Positions 41,540-50,068 of a stretch of DNA of 64,000 nucleotides are shown here, piece after piece (within the stretch, counting starts at the first letter, position 1; each line of letters begins with the position of its first letter). A program made the translations under genes and the position numbers. The DNA lies in contig NZ_CP017174.1 in NCBI RefSeq assembly GCF_006402735.1, forward strand, positions 7,420,001 through 7,484,000. The letters run 5' to 3'. A model generated the notes under the pieces. That model had not been told where the DNA came from. It saw only the letters and a program-made list of their open reading frames with translations, and searched no databases. Source of the stretch: Myxococcus xanthus (GTDB lineage Bacteria > Myxococcota > Myxococcia > Myxococcales > Myxococcaceae).

Positions 41540-44536
41540 ATGAGGATGGGGCTGACAGGGCGTGGACTCACACTGGCGTTGCTCGTAACCGTCGGGACGG
41601 CGTGCCACGAGGGGATGGAGACCCGCGCGGTGCAGGCCACCGCGGTGGTGGACACGGACCTCCTCGACTTTGGCGATGTGCCCGTGGGCGAGTGGCGGGA
41701 GCGGAAGGTCCGCATCCGCAACGTCGGGTACGTGCCCTTCTCCGCCCTGGACGCGCTGGGTCTGGCCAACAACCCCTCCTACCAAGTGGAGCTGGGCGAA
41801 GGCGCCGAGCGGGTGCTGCCGGGCGAGTCCCACGTGGTGCACGTCCGCTTCCACCCGCTCACCGAAGGCCTGGCGACGGAGACGGTGCACGTCAAGACGG
41901 ACGCCAACCAGGGCGCGGAAGCCCAGGTGCAGGTGATGGGCATGGGCACGCCCACCCCAATCGGCGTGGAGCCGTCCTTCCTGGACTACGAGACGCTCGA
42001 GGTGGACAGCGAGCGCACGCTGGAGGTCACGGTGACGAATCCCGTGGACCTGCCGCTGACGCTGACGGTGGTGGGCACGCACCCGGACCCTTTCTCCGCG
42101 GACACCCTCACCATCCCCCCACTGTCGTCGCGCAAGGTGAGCACCAGGTACCTGCCCCGCGCGCTGGGGAACATGGGCGCGCGCATGGAGATTCTCTCCT
42201 GTGAGGGCTGCACACCGTCCACCGTGGAGCTGAAGGGCAACTCGGTGGCCTCCGCCTTCGTGTTCGACCCGGCGCCCGTCCCCTTCGATTTGATTCCGGT
42301 GCATGAGCGCACGCAGTCGTACACACGCGCGCGCAACATCACCTGGCGCCCCGTCACCATCGAGCGGCTGGTGACCAGCGACCATGCCTTCGTGCCGATT
42401 TCCCGGCCGGAGGGTTCCCTCGTCGGCCCGGGCGAAGTCGTCGAGATGCAGATGGAGTTCGCGGCGCGCTTCTCCGGTCCCAACGTGGGCGACCTCACGG
42501 TGCACTACACGTCCGACAAGGCGCGCAATTCGCAAGTGATTCTGGACGCGCGCGGCGGCCGGCCCACGCTGGCGGTGACGCCGGTGTCGCTGGACTTCGG
42601 CGAGGTGCCGGTGGGCGGCAAGGTGGAGCGCGTCATCCGCATCTCCAACGCGGGCACCAACGGCCCCCTCCAGTTCATCGGCGTGGCGGCGGGCGGCGAC
42701 AGTCCGCAGTTCAGCGTGGACGTGCCCACGCGCGGCACCGAGGCCTATCCGTGGAGCGGCGGCGTCTGGCCCGTGCTGGAGGCGACGCCCGGGCTGCCCA
42801 TTGCCCCCGGCACCGACGCGCTGGAGCTGAAGGTCTACTTCGAGCCCACCGCGGCGGGCACGTGGACGGCCGCGCTGCGCGTGCGCTCGGATGACCTGTT
42901 CAACCCGGAGCGCGAAATCATCCTCACCGGCCGCTCGCGCCCCACCGCGCCGTGCGTGTACGAGTTGACGCCGCAGCCGGTGATGGACTTCGGCAACGTG
43001 ACGCCGGGCCGGGGCGCGGTGCAGGGCTTCCACTTCCGCAACCCGGGCAGCGCCGAGTGCGCCGTGAAGAACATCCACATCAGCAACGATGGCGGCGGCG
43101 TCTTCTTCATGCCGGGCGGCCGGCTCACGGGTGGCGTGGTGCCGTACGACTCGGGCTTCAGCGCCATGGTGGCCTTCCGGCCGCAGGCGGAGGGTGACTT
43201 CACCGGCGAGCTGCAGTTGACGGTGAGCAACCCGGCCGCGCCCATGGTGCGCCTGCCCCTCAAGGGCGTGTCCCGGCAGAGCTGCCTGGTGGCGACGCCG
43301 TCCTTCGTGGACTTCGGCCCCATCCGCTACGACTGCGCCGCGGCGCCCCGGAAGACGTACGTGGCCAACCGGTGCGGCAGCCCCGTCACTGTGACGGGCG
43401 CGGACATCGGCAACGGCACCAGCCACCAGTTCTCGCTGGTGATGCCCATGACGGCGCCCGTCACGCTGGCGCCGGGCGCGGGCTTCGAGTTGGAGGTCGG
43501 CTACGCGCGCAACGTGCACGGCCAGCACTTCAGCCCGCTGTACCTGCGCACGCCCAATGAGCCTTCACCCTTGCTCGTGCCGCTGCTGGCGGAGACGAAC
43601 CACGAGGGCATCCAGGTGGACCGCTTCACGCAGGGCGCCGACAGCCAACTGGACGTCCTCTTCGTGGTGTCCAACACCACCACCATGCAGCAGTACCAGG
43701 ACCGGCTGAAGGCGGCGATTCCTCAGTGGCTGCAGGCGGCCCAGACGAACGGCGTGGACGTGCGCGTGGGCGTCACCAGCACGGGCCTGGTGGCCCGGGG
43801 TCCGCAGTGCGGCGGCGGCGCCAACGGCGGCGAGGCCGGGCGCCTCTTCCCGGTGGATGGCAGCCGGCCTCGCGTGGTCTCCGGCTCCAGCGCCACCGCG
43901 GCCGCGGCCATCCAGGCCAACCTGGGCGTGGGCATGTGCCACAACCTGGTGCAGGGCCTGGAGACGATGCGCCAGGCACTCTCCGCGCCCCTGTCCGAGC
44001 ACATGGATGACCCGCGCACCCCGCAACCCAATGACGGCAACTCCGGCTTCGTCCGCGCGGCGGCCCGCATGGCGGTGGTGGTCCTGGCCGACGAGGACGA
44101 CAACTCCGGCTTCGGTCCAGAGAGCTACATCCAGTTCCTCCAGACGATGAAGGGGACGGGCATGTCCCACCGCAGCCGGCTCTACGGGCTGGTGCCCACC
44201 GACGCCGGCTGCGCGACCGCGGGCAGTGGCTCGGCCCGCTTCACCGCCGTGGCCAACGGCACGGGGGGACAGGTGGCCAACATCTGCGGACAAAACTACG
44301 GCGGGCTGCTGGAGCAGGTCATCCAGGGCGCCGGGGAGCCGCAGGCGGACTTCCCGCTCACCGCGGCGCCCACGGGCCTGGGGGAGATGGGCGTGCGCGT
44401 CCAGGGCCAGCCGGTGCCCGCGACGCAGTGGGTCTACGACGCGGAGCAGAACGCCATCGTCTTCCAGCCGGGGGCCATCCCCCTGGCCGGCCAGTCGGTG
44501 GAGGTCCGCTACCGCAGCCTCTGCGCGGTCCCGTAG
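41540..44536 (+). CDS. Choice-of-anchor-D (ASH repeat) lipoprotein with VWA-like C-terminal domain
   Basis: 998 aa. A signal peptide ends in the lipobox VGTAC (Cys 22). Five ASH/choice-of-anchor-D type beta-sandwich domains follow, with cores such as LDFGDVPVGEW (about 41-51), FLDYETLEVDS, SLDFGEVPVGGK, VMDFGNVTPGRG and FVDFGPIRYD. From about 690 comes a VWA-like domain (QLDVLFVVSNTTTMQQ, about 703-718), where the MIDAS Asp is replaced by Ser (about 711). It likely is a large surface lipoprotein for adhesion or binding. The first and third codons are both ATG (41540, 41546). A short 8-bp stem follows the stop. Confidence 0.82.
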   Translation: MRMGLTGRGLTLALLVTVGTACHEGMETRAVQATAVVDTDLLDFGDVPVGEWRERKVRIRNVGYVPFSALDALGLANNPSYQVELGEGAERVLPGESHVVHVRFHPLTEGLATETVHVKTDANQGAEAQVQVMGMGTPTPIGVEPSFLDYETLEVDSERTLEVTVTNPVDLPLTLTVVGTHPDPFSADTLTIPPLSSRKVSTRYLPRALGNMGARMEILSCEGCTPSTVELKGNSVASAFVFDPAPVPFDLIPVHERTQSYTRARNITWRPVTIERLVTSDHAFVPISRPEGSLVGPGEVVEMQMEFAARFSGPNVGDLTVHYTSDKARNSQVILDARGGRPTLAVTPVSLDFGEVPVGGKVERVIRISNAGTNGPLQFIGVAAGGDSPQFSVDVPTRGTEAYPWSGGVWPVLEATPGLPIAPGTDALELKVYFEPTAAGTWTAALRVRSDDLFNPEREIILTGRSRPTAPCVYELTPQPVMDFGNVTPGRGAVQGFHFRNPGSAECAVKNIHISNDGGGVFFMPGGRLTGGVVPYDSGFSAMVAFRPQAEGDFTGELQLTVSNPAAPMVRLPLKGVSRQSCLVATPSFVDFGPIRYDCAAAPRKTYVANRCGSPVTVTGADIGNGTSHQFSLVMPMTAPVTLAPGAGFELEVGYARNVHGQHFSPLYLRTPNEPSPLLVPLLAETNHEGIQVDRFTQGADSQLDVLFVVSNTTTMQQYQDRLKAAIPQWLQAAQTNGVDVRVGVTSTGLVARGPQCGGGANGGEAGRLFPVDGSRPRVVSGSSATAAAAIQANLGVGMCHNLVQGLETMRQALSAPLSEHMDDPRTPQPNDGNSGFVRAAARMAVVVLADEDDNSGFGPESYIQFLQTMKGTGMSHRSRLYGLVPTDAGCATAGSGSARFTAVANGTGGQVANICGQNYGGLLEQVIQGAGEPQADFPLTAAPTGLGEMGVRVQGQPVPATQWVYDAEQNAIVFQPGAIPLAGQSVEVRYRSLCAVP

Positions 44537-44636
44537 GCCCGGCAGGGAGGTCCGGGTCACCCCGGCCAAGACAGGGAAGTCGCGGTGTTACAGGAAATGA
44601 TGCACCGTGGACTTCCGTGTTCCCACCCGGCGCGGC

Positions 44637-44642
44637 TATCGT
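44637..44642 (+). promoter_or_regulatory. -10-like hexamer TATCGT
   Basis: Ends 10 nt before the GTG at 44653, which begins VETFGRYELL. It supports that start over the in-frame GTG at 44641, which overlaps the hexamer. Confidence 0.35.
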
Positions 44643-44652
44643 GGCGGACGTC

Positions 44653-45822
44653 GTGGAAACATTCGGCCGCTACGAGCTGCTTCGGAAACTCGCCATCGGC
44701 GGCATGGGCGCCGTCTACCTCGCCCGGCAGAAGGGGCCGGTGGGGTTCCAGAAGCTGCTGGTGGTGAAGCGGCTCCTGCCCCACCTGTCCGAGGACGACG
44801 AGTTCATCGACATGTTCCTGGATGAGGGGCGCATCGCCGCGCACCTCAACCACCCCAACATCGCGCAGATCTACGACTTGGGAGACGTGGACGGGCAGTA
44901 CTTCATCGCCATGGAGTACGTGCATGGCGAGGCCGTGGGCCCCCTGGGCGCCCGGGCCCAGCAGCACGGCATCACCATCCCGCTGGGGCTCAAGTGCCGC
45001 ATCATCGCGGACGCCGCCGCGGGCCTGGACGCGGCCCACAACGCGCGCAGCCCTTCGGGCCGGAAGCTGGCGTTGATCCACCGCGACGTGTCCCCACAGA
45101 ACGTGCTGGTGGGCTTCAACGGCGGCGTGAAGCTCATCGACTTCGGCGTGGCCAAGGCGTCCGGGAAGCTGTCCCAGACGATTGTCGGCACCATCAAGGG
45201 CAAGCACGCGTACATGTCCCCGGAGCAGGCCCGCGGTGAGCCGCTGGACTCGCGCTCGGACGTGTTCGGCCTGGGGACGGTGTTCTACGAGCTGCTGACT
45301 CAGCAGCGCCTCTTCAAGCGAGAGACGGAGCTGGCCACGCTCAAGGCGGTGGTGGGCACGAAGATTGTCCCTCCGTCGGAGGTGGTGCCAGAGATTCCCA
45401 AGGCGCTGGACGCCATCGTCTTCAAGGCGCTGGCGCGCAAGCGGGACGAGCGCTTCTCCACGGCCGGTGAGCTGCAGCTCGCGTTGGAGGAGTTCCTCCT
45501 CACCCAGAAGCTGCACGCGACGACGGCGCACCTGGCGGCCTTCATGCGGGACATGTACGCGGAGGAGCTGGAAGAGGACCGCTTCGCCACCGAGCCCACC
45601 GTCATCAACTTCGACCCGCGTCAGGCGGCGAGGGCCCAGTCCCCCCGGCCTCCTGCTCGCGCCAGCGGTGGGTCCTCCCCCGCGGCGGCGCCTGTACCCG
45701 CCGGACAGGCGCGGCCCGCCGCCACTGCCCGTCCGCCGGCCGCCGCGCCGGGTGCGAAACCCGCCCCAGCGAAGCGGCCTCCACCGAAGGGCCCCGGCGG
45801 ACAGGGCGACGGCGGCAAGTAG
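44653..45822 (+). CDS. Eukaryotic-like Ser/Thr protein kinase
   Basis: 389 aa. The kinase domain has the Gly loop IGGMGAVYLA, Lys in LLVVKRLL, the catalytic loop HRDVSPQNV, DFGVAK, and SPEQARGEP (SPE instead of APE). It matches the Pkn family of myxobacteria, here with no transmembrane helix. The C-terminal 90 residues are Pro/Ala/Lys-rich and disordered. The start at 44653 reads VETFGRYELLRKLA, the usual family beginning, with a -10-like hexamer upstream; an in-frame GTG at 44641 is the alternative. It stands 116 nt after the ASH lipoprotein. Confidence 0.92.
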   Translation: METFGRYELLRKLAIGGMGAVYLARQKGPVGFQKLLVVKRLLPHLSEDDEFIDMFLDEGRIAAHLNHPNIAQIYDLGDVDGQYFIAMEYVHGEAVGPLGARAQQHGITIPLGLKCRIIADAAAGLDAAHNARSPSGRKLALIHRDVSPQNVLVGFNGGVKLIDFGVAKASGKLSQTIVGTIKGKHAYMSPEQARGEPLDSRSDVFGLGTVFYELLTQQRLFKRETELATLKAVVGTKIVPPSEVVPEIPKALDAIVFKALARKRDERFSTAGELQLALEEFLLTQKLHATTAHLAAFMRDMYAEELEEDRFATEPTVINFDPRQAARAQSPRPPARASGGSSPAAAPVPAGQARPAATARPPAAAPGAKPAPAKRPPPKGPGGQGDGGK

Positions 45823-45830
45823 CCCGCGGA

Positions 45831-46193
45831 CTAGAAGTTCTTTCCGTCCACCTTCATCACCGGCAGGCCGTCCAGCTCGACGCCGTCCAGGCAGCGGACG
45901 TTGATGGCGCGCATCTCCTTGCCATCCGGCATCGTGCCCTTCCCGAACGAGCGGACCCCACACGTGCCACAGAACAGGTGGTGGATGCTCTTCTTGCCGA
46001 ACTGGTAGTCGGTGATGTGCTCGGCCCCCTTCTGGAGGTTGAACTGCTCCGCGGGGGCGAAGCCCAGCAGCATGCCCGTCTTGAGACAGATGGAACAGTT
46101 GCAGGACACCAGCGGCTGGCTCAGGTCCAGGCTCACGTCGTAACGGACCAGACCACAGTGGCAACCACCCTCGTAGCGCTTGGATTCGGACAT
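45831..46193 (-). CDS. GFA-family zinc protein (CENP-V/GFA)
   Basis: 120 aa. Zinc-binding Cys pattern: GGCHCGLVRY, CNCSICLKTG and HHLFCGTCGVRSF. This is the glutathione-dependent formaldehyde-activating enzyme family, whose actual activity in most members is unproven. The start at 46193 is the first Met in the homologous region (MSESKRYEGG). It follows the PhnD-like gene by 64 nt and ends near the kinase gene stop on the other strand. Confidence 0.88.
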   Translation of the reverse strand: MSESKRYEGGCHCGLVRYDVSLDLSQPLVSCNCSICLKTGMLLGFAPAEQFNLQKGAEHITDYQFGKKSIHHLFCGTCGVRSFGKGTMPDGKEMRAINVRCLDGVELDGLPVMKVDGKNF

Positions 46194-46257
46194 GCGCGCA
46201 TCCTGCCCCAACGCGCACGGAAAGAGCGGCACGAAACGATGACGCCTGGCGGTGCGG

Positions 46258-47082
46258 CTACAGGCTGGCCAGCGCCACGCGGTACAGCGCGCGGTAGCCC
46301 ATGCGCGGCGCGGATTCGAAGCGCTCCGCGTTGAAGATGTCCTTCAGCAGCGCCTGCCCATCCGGCGACGACTGGAGGCTCAGCAACGTGGACTCCAGCG
46401 AGGTCACCAGCTGCGGCGGCAGCCCCATGGCCACCGGGACACCGTCGTTGGGGGCCTCGTCGGTGTACGCAATCAGCTCGAAGCGTCGGCCGGCGCCCGC
46501 GCCCAGCACGTCCTCCACGCCGGTGGCGAACGTCAGCCCCGTGGACGCAGGCGGACAGAAGACGCTGGTGACGTCCGCCTTGCCGTCCAGCACCGCCTCC
46601 AGCGCGCCCTGGTACGAGCCCGCGAAGTGCTGCGCGAAGAAGGCCCGCGTCGGCTCCAGGCCCTGCGTCTTGAGGTAGGCGGTGGGCAGCAGGTAGCCCG
46701 CCACCGAATCCCGGTCCACCCACGCGGCGGTGGTGCCCTTCAGCCGCTCCACCGTCAGCCCCGCGCCCGCCCGGCACACCAGGGCGGAGCGGTAGGACGA
46801 CATGCCCCGGCGAACGCCGCGCACCACCACGCGCACGCCCATGGCTTCCATGCGCGCGCAGACGAAGGGCGGGGCCCAGGCCGCGTCCGCGCGGCCAGAG
46901 AGCAAGTCCTTGGCGAGCGTCTCGTAGCTGGACGCGACGCTCACCTCCACCAGCTTGCCCAGCGCGCGCTGGAGGAACGAGGCAAGTCGGTCTGCGCGCT
47001 CTCGCGCCGTTTCGCTGCCCAGCGAAGGGGGCAGGCCGAACCGGAAGGAATGCCGGGGCGTCGAGGGGGCTTGCAGGGTCAT
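46258..47082 (-). CDS. PhnD-like substrate-binding-fold protein without signal peptide
   Basis: 274 aa. It resembles phosphonate/phosphate ABC-transporter binding proteins (PhnD/TauA-like): FGLPPSLG at the N-terminus, DLLSGRADAAWAPPFVCARM, VVRGVRRGMSSYRSALVCRAG and GSYQGALEAVLDGKADVTSVF. No signal peptide or lipobox is present and no permease/ATPase genes adjoin it, so it is likely a cytoplasmic ligand sensor. It belongs to the ttcA-terB operon (12-nt gap after the TerB-like gene). Confidence 0.78.
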   Translation of the reverse strand: MTLQAPSTPRHSFRFGLPPSLGSETARERADRLASFLQRALGKLVEVSVASSYETLAKDLLSGRADAAWAPPFVCARMEAMGVRVVVRGVRRGMSSYRSALVCRAGAGLTVERLKGTTAAWVDRDSVAGYLLPTAYLKTQGLEPTRAFFAQHFAGSYQGALEAVLDGKADVTSVFCPPASTGLTFATGVEDVLGAGAGRRFELIAYTDEAPNDGVPVAMGLPPQLVTSLESTLLSLQSSPDGQALLKDIFNAERFESAPRMGYRALYRVALASL

Positions 47083-47094
47083 ACGCCCCCCTAA

Positions 47095-47919
47095 CTACCC
47101 CTCCCTGCCCAGGCGCGCCACTTCATCGTCGGCCAGGCCGAACGTGGCCTGGAGCATATCCAGGATTCGCTGCTCGGGATGGCTCGGGGCGCCCCCCGCG
47201 TGGGCAATCTTGATGGCCAGCCGGAAGGCCTTCACCCGCTGGGCGTGCGTCGTCAGGCCGTGGGCCAGCACATGGAGTCGCTGGGGCAGGCCCTCGGCGG
47301 CCAGGGCCGACACGGACTCACTGACGAAGCTCTGCGCGCGCTCGGGGCTGACGTTCTCGAAGAGGGGGTCGGCCGCGAAGCTCTCCACCAGCGCCCGGGC
47401 CTCGGCCTCCTGGAGCTTCCCGTCCGCGGCGCTCACCAGCACCATGACCTCCGCGAACAGGCGCTCCAGCGGCTCGCCCAGCGCCTCCGCCAGGCTGCCG
47501 CCGTTCTCGATGACGTCGATGATTTGCGCCACCTCGTCCTCGGAGATGCCCAGCGCGGCCTGGAACGTCTTGAGCAGGCCCAGCTCGTCCCGCGTGGCGC
47601 GCTGGTCCGCCAGGGCCACCGCCGCCGCCAGCCCGAAGGCCAGCATCCGGTTCTTGTGGTCCGGCAGCCGGCGCCGCAGCGACGCGAGCACGTCCTCCAG
47701 ATTCTTCGCCTCCGACAGCCGCTCGGCGCTGGTCTCCACCAGGGCGTTGAGCTCGTCCGGGCGGGTGCCCTCGAACTCCGGGCGCTCCAGCACGCGGCTG
47801 AGGAGCGTCTGCATCTCCCGCTGCGAGACGCGCCCGTCGGCCATCGCGGCCAGCAGCATCGCCTCCACCAGTGCGCCGTTGCGGTCGTTCCGCGCCTTCA
47901 CTGCCTGCTCTCGAGCCAT
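47095..47919 (-). CDS. Tandem TerB-like domain protein
   Basis: 274 aa, all-helical. Four segments with the TerB ADGxhxxxE pattern appear in two pairs: [53 protein letters not shown] and [23 protein letters not shown]. It looks like a duplicated TerB domain, with Asp conserved in three of four copies. TerB proteins sit in tellurite/stress-response complexes, but no ter genes are nearby. It overlaps ttcA by 22 nt; AGGGAG lies upstream of the ATG. Confidence 0.75.
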   Translation of the reverse strand: MAREQAVKARNDRNGALVEAMLLAAMADGRVSQREMQTLLSRVLERPEFEGTRPDELNALVETSAERLSEAKNLEDVLASLRRRLPDHKNRMLAFGLAAAVALADQRATRDELGLLKTFQAALGISEDEVAQIIDVIENGGSLAEALGEPLERLFAEVMVLVSAADGKLQEAEARALVESFAADPLFENVSPERAQSFVSESVSALAAEGLPQRLHVLAHGLTTHAQRVKAFRLAIKIAHAGGAPSHPEQRILDMLQATFGLADDEVARLGREG

Positions 47920-48740
47920 GGGCTGGCGCTCCCTTGCGTGTCCTTCGGTTCGGTCGTCGTGGCCCCTTCCTCGCTGGCGTGCAGCGGGTCGGGGTTGAGC
48001 GTCTTGTCCAGCAGGTGACTCGGCCGCACGTTCGCCATGGCGTTGAGGACGCTCTGGCGGACGTTGGGAATTTCCTTGCCCAGCTCCTCCATCAGCCGCT
48101 GCATCCGCTTGCGCTGGAGGTTCTCCTGCGTGCCACACAAGTCGCACGGGATGATGGGGAAGGCCATCAACTCCGCGAACTTCGCGATGTCCTTCTCCGG
48201 CGCGTAGCACAGCGGGCGGATGACCACGTTGCGCCCGTCGTCGCTGCGCAAGAGCGGCGGCATCGCCTTGATGGAGCCGGCGAAGAAGAGGTTGAGCAGC
48301 AGCGTATGGATGAGGTCGTCGCGGTGGTGGCCCAGGGCAATCTTGGTGCACCCCAGCTCCACCGCCGCCGTGTAGAGGATGCCGCGCCGCATGCGCGAGC
48401 ACACCGAGCACTGCGTCTTCCCCGGAGGCGTCTTCTCCAGGACGATGCTGTAGGTGTCCTCCTTCAGCAGCTTGTACGGGTAGCCCTCCCGCTGGAAGTA
48501 CGCCTCAAGCTTGTCCGCTGGGAAGCCGGGGTGGCCCTGGTCCAGGTTCACCGCCAGCAATTCGAACTTCACGGGAGCGCGACGCTGGAGCTCCCGCAGG
48601 AGGTGCAGCATCGTGTAGGAGTCCTTGCCTCCGGACACGCCCACCATGATGCGGTCCCCGTCCTCAATGAGGCGGTGGTCCGCGATGGCTCGGCCCATGT
48701 GGCCAAGCAGACTCTTTTCCAGGCGCTGGACGTCGTTCAT
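47898..48740 (-). CDS. ttcA: tRNA 2-thiocytidine biosynthesis protein TtcA
   Basis: 280 aa. The PP-loop SGGKDS (36-41), a C-x-x-C in [10 protein letters not shown] (C111, C114) and a second Cys pair in CDLCG (C199, C202) identify TtcA, which thiolates C32 of tRNAs. The start at 48740 (MNDVQRLEK) is used because the ATG at 48752 overlaps a TAGGAT hexamer (48751-48756), a likely -10, that would place the transcription start downstream of it; the 48752 start adds four residues. It heads an operon with the TerB-like, PhnD-like and GFA genes. Confidence 0.93.
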   Translation of the reverse strand: MNDVQRLEKSLLGHMGRAIADHRLIEDGDRIMVGVSGGKDSYTMLHLLRELQRRAPVKFELLAVNLDQGHPGFPADKLEAYFQREGYPYKLLKEDTYSIVLEKTPPGKTQCSVCSRMRRGILYTAAVELGCTKIALGHHRDDLIHTLLLNLFFAGSIKAMPPLLRSDDGRNVVIRPLCYAPEKDIAKFAELMAFPIIPCDLCGTQENLQRKRMQRLMEELGKEIPNVRQSVLNAMANVRPSHLLDKTLNPDPLHASEEGATTTEPKDTQGSASPWLESRQ

Positions 48741-48750
48741 CGGCGCGGCC

Positions 48751-48807
48751 ATCCTAGCGGCGGCCCGGGAAAAAACACCTCAATCCCAAGGTCCGGTCCG
48801 CTAGCCT
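48751..48807. promoter_or_regulatory. Divergent -10-like hexamers between ttcA and rnd
   Basis: TAGGAT on the minus strand (48751-48756) is 10 nt before the ttcA ATG at 48740. TAGCCT on the plus strand (48802-48807) is 10 nt before the rnd ATG at 48818. No Shine-Dalgarno is seen for either gene. Confidence 0.4.
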
Positions 48808-48817
48808 GCCCCCCGCA

Positions 48818-49987
48818 ATGCCGACCTACCCGCAAGGTGCCGTTGACGTAGTAGATGCCTCAGGTGAAGAGAGCGCGACCCGCACGCTGGAAGCCGCGCG
48901 CGAAATCGCCGTGGACCTGGAGGCGGACTCGATGCACGCCTTCCGCGCCCGGCTGTGCTTCCTTCAGCTCGCCACCGACGACCAGGTCTTCCTGTTGGAC
49001 ACGCTCCAGCCGGGCGTGGTGCCGGGCATGCTCGCCCCGCTGATGGCCGACCCGGCGCGCACCAAGTTCTTCCACGCCGCCCAGGGCGACCTCCAGTTCC
49101 TCGCCGAGGTGGGCGTCCGGGTGCGGGGCCTCTTCGACACCCACCGGGCGGCCACCCTGCTGGGGTGGCCCAAGGTGGGCCTGGCCGACCTCGCCCGGGA
49201 ACGGCTGGGCGTGGAGCTGCCGAAGGAGCACCAGCAGTCGGACTTCTCCATCCGCCCCCTGCCCCCGGGCATGAGGGAGTACATCGCCAATGACGTGCGC
49301 TACCTGTGCGAGCTGGGCCGCCAGGTGCGCGACGCCTGCCGCGAGGCCGACATCCTGGAGGAGGTCCTCCTGGACTGCGTCCGCCTGTGTGACGAGGCCG
49401 CGGCGCGCCCCGACGTGGGCGCGGACTTCAAGCCCAAGCTGCCCCGCGCCGGGCTGAATCCCACGCAGATGACGCTGGCCCACGCCATTGCCCACGCCCT
49501 GCACCGCAAGCGGCTGGAGTGGGCGGAGAAGGACAACGTCCCCATGGGGCGGATGCTCTCCAACATGGCGATGGGTGACATCGCGGTGAAGCTGCCCACC
49601 AACCCCAAGGAGCTGGCGCGCATGGCCGGCGTGCGGGGCTCCTTCATCCGCACGCACGGGGAGGAGCTCCTGGCCGTGGTGCGCGAACTGCTGGAGAAGT
49701 CGCGCCGGGGCGAACTGGCGCCGGAGCGCGAGCCCAAGGGGCCCAAGGACGCCAACAAGCGCAAGCGCGAGGAGGCCCTCAAGGCCTTCCGCGTGGAGAA
49801 GGCCACCGAGCGCAAGGTGACGCCCAGCGTGGTGCTGACCAACCCGTTGATGGACGCGCTGGCCTCGCAGCCCCCGAAGGACGTGGAGGCGCTGGCGCAG
49901 GTGCCGTACCTCGGCGAGAAGCGGGTGCGGCTGTACGGCCCCGCGCTCCTTGAGCTGCTGGCCGCCTACCCCGTCCTCAACGCCTGA
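48818..49987 (+). CDS. rnd: Ribonuclease D
   Basis: 389 aa. 3'-5' exoribonuclease trimming tRNA precursors and other stable RNAs. The DEDD active site is complete: VDLEAD (Asp 33, Glu 35), FHAAQGDLQFL (Asp 91) and YIANDVRYL (Y155-x3-D159). At least one HRDC domain follows (about 215-285), with a second weaker one at the C-terminus after a lysine-rich linker. It is divergent from ttcA, another tRNA gene, and both share the short intergenic region. Confidence 0.95.
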   Translation: MPTYPQGAVDVVDASGEESATRTLEAAREIAVDLEADSMHAFRARLCFLQLATDDQVFLLDTLQPGVVPGMLAPLMADPARTKFFHAAQGDLQFLAEVGVRVRGLFDTHRAATLLGWPKVGLADLARERLGVELPKEHQQSDFSIRPLPPGMREYIANDVRYLCELGRQVRDACREADILEEVLLDCVRLCDEAAARPDVGADFKPKLPRAGLNPTQMTLAHAIAHALHRKRLEWAEKDNVPMGRMLSNMAMGDIAVKLPTNPKELARMAGVRGSFIRTHGEELLAVVRELLEKSRRGELAPEREPKGPKDANKRKREEALKAFRVEKATERKVTPSVVLTNPLMDALASQPPKDVEALAQVPYLGEKRVRLYGPALLELLAAYPVLNA

Positions 49988-49996
49988 AGTGAAGGG

Positions 49997-50019
49997 GGGC
50001 CGCGACCTGCTCGCGGCCC
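49997..50019 (+). terminator. Hairpin after rnd
   Basis: GGGCCGCG - 7 nt - CGCGGCCC, perfect 8-bp stem, 10 nt after the stop. Confidence 0.5.
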
Positions 50020-50068
50020 TGGCGCCAGTCATGGAGAATGTCCGCCCGCGCGCCCCTTCCCGCCGCGG

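Noticed and set aside
41405-43528. 707-codon minus-strand frame
   Set aside because: Antisense to the ASH lipoprotein; His/Arg/Ala-rich shadow, no start signal.
44557-46218. 553-codon minus-strand frame over the kinase gene
   Set aside because: Complement of a well-supported Ser/Thr kinase and of the GFA region; composition is shadow-like.
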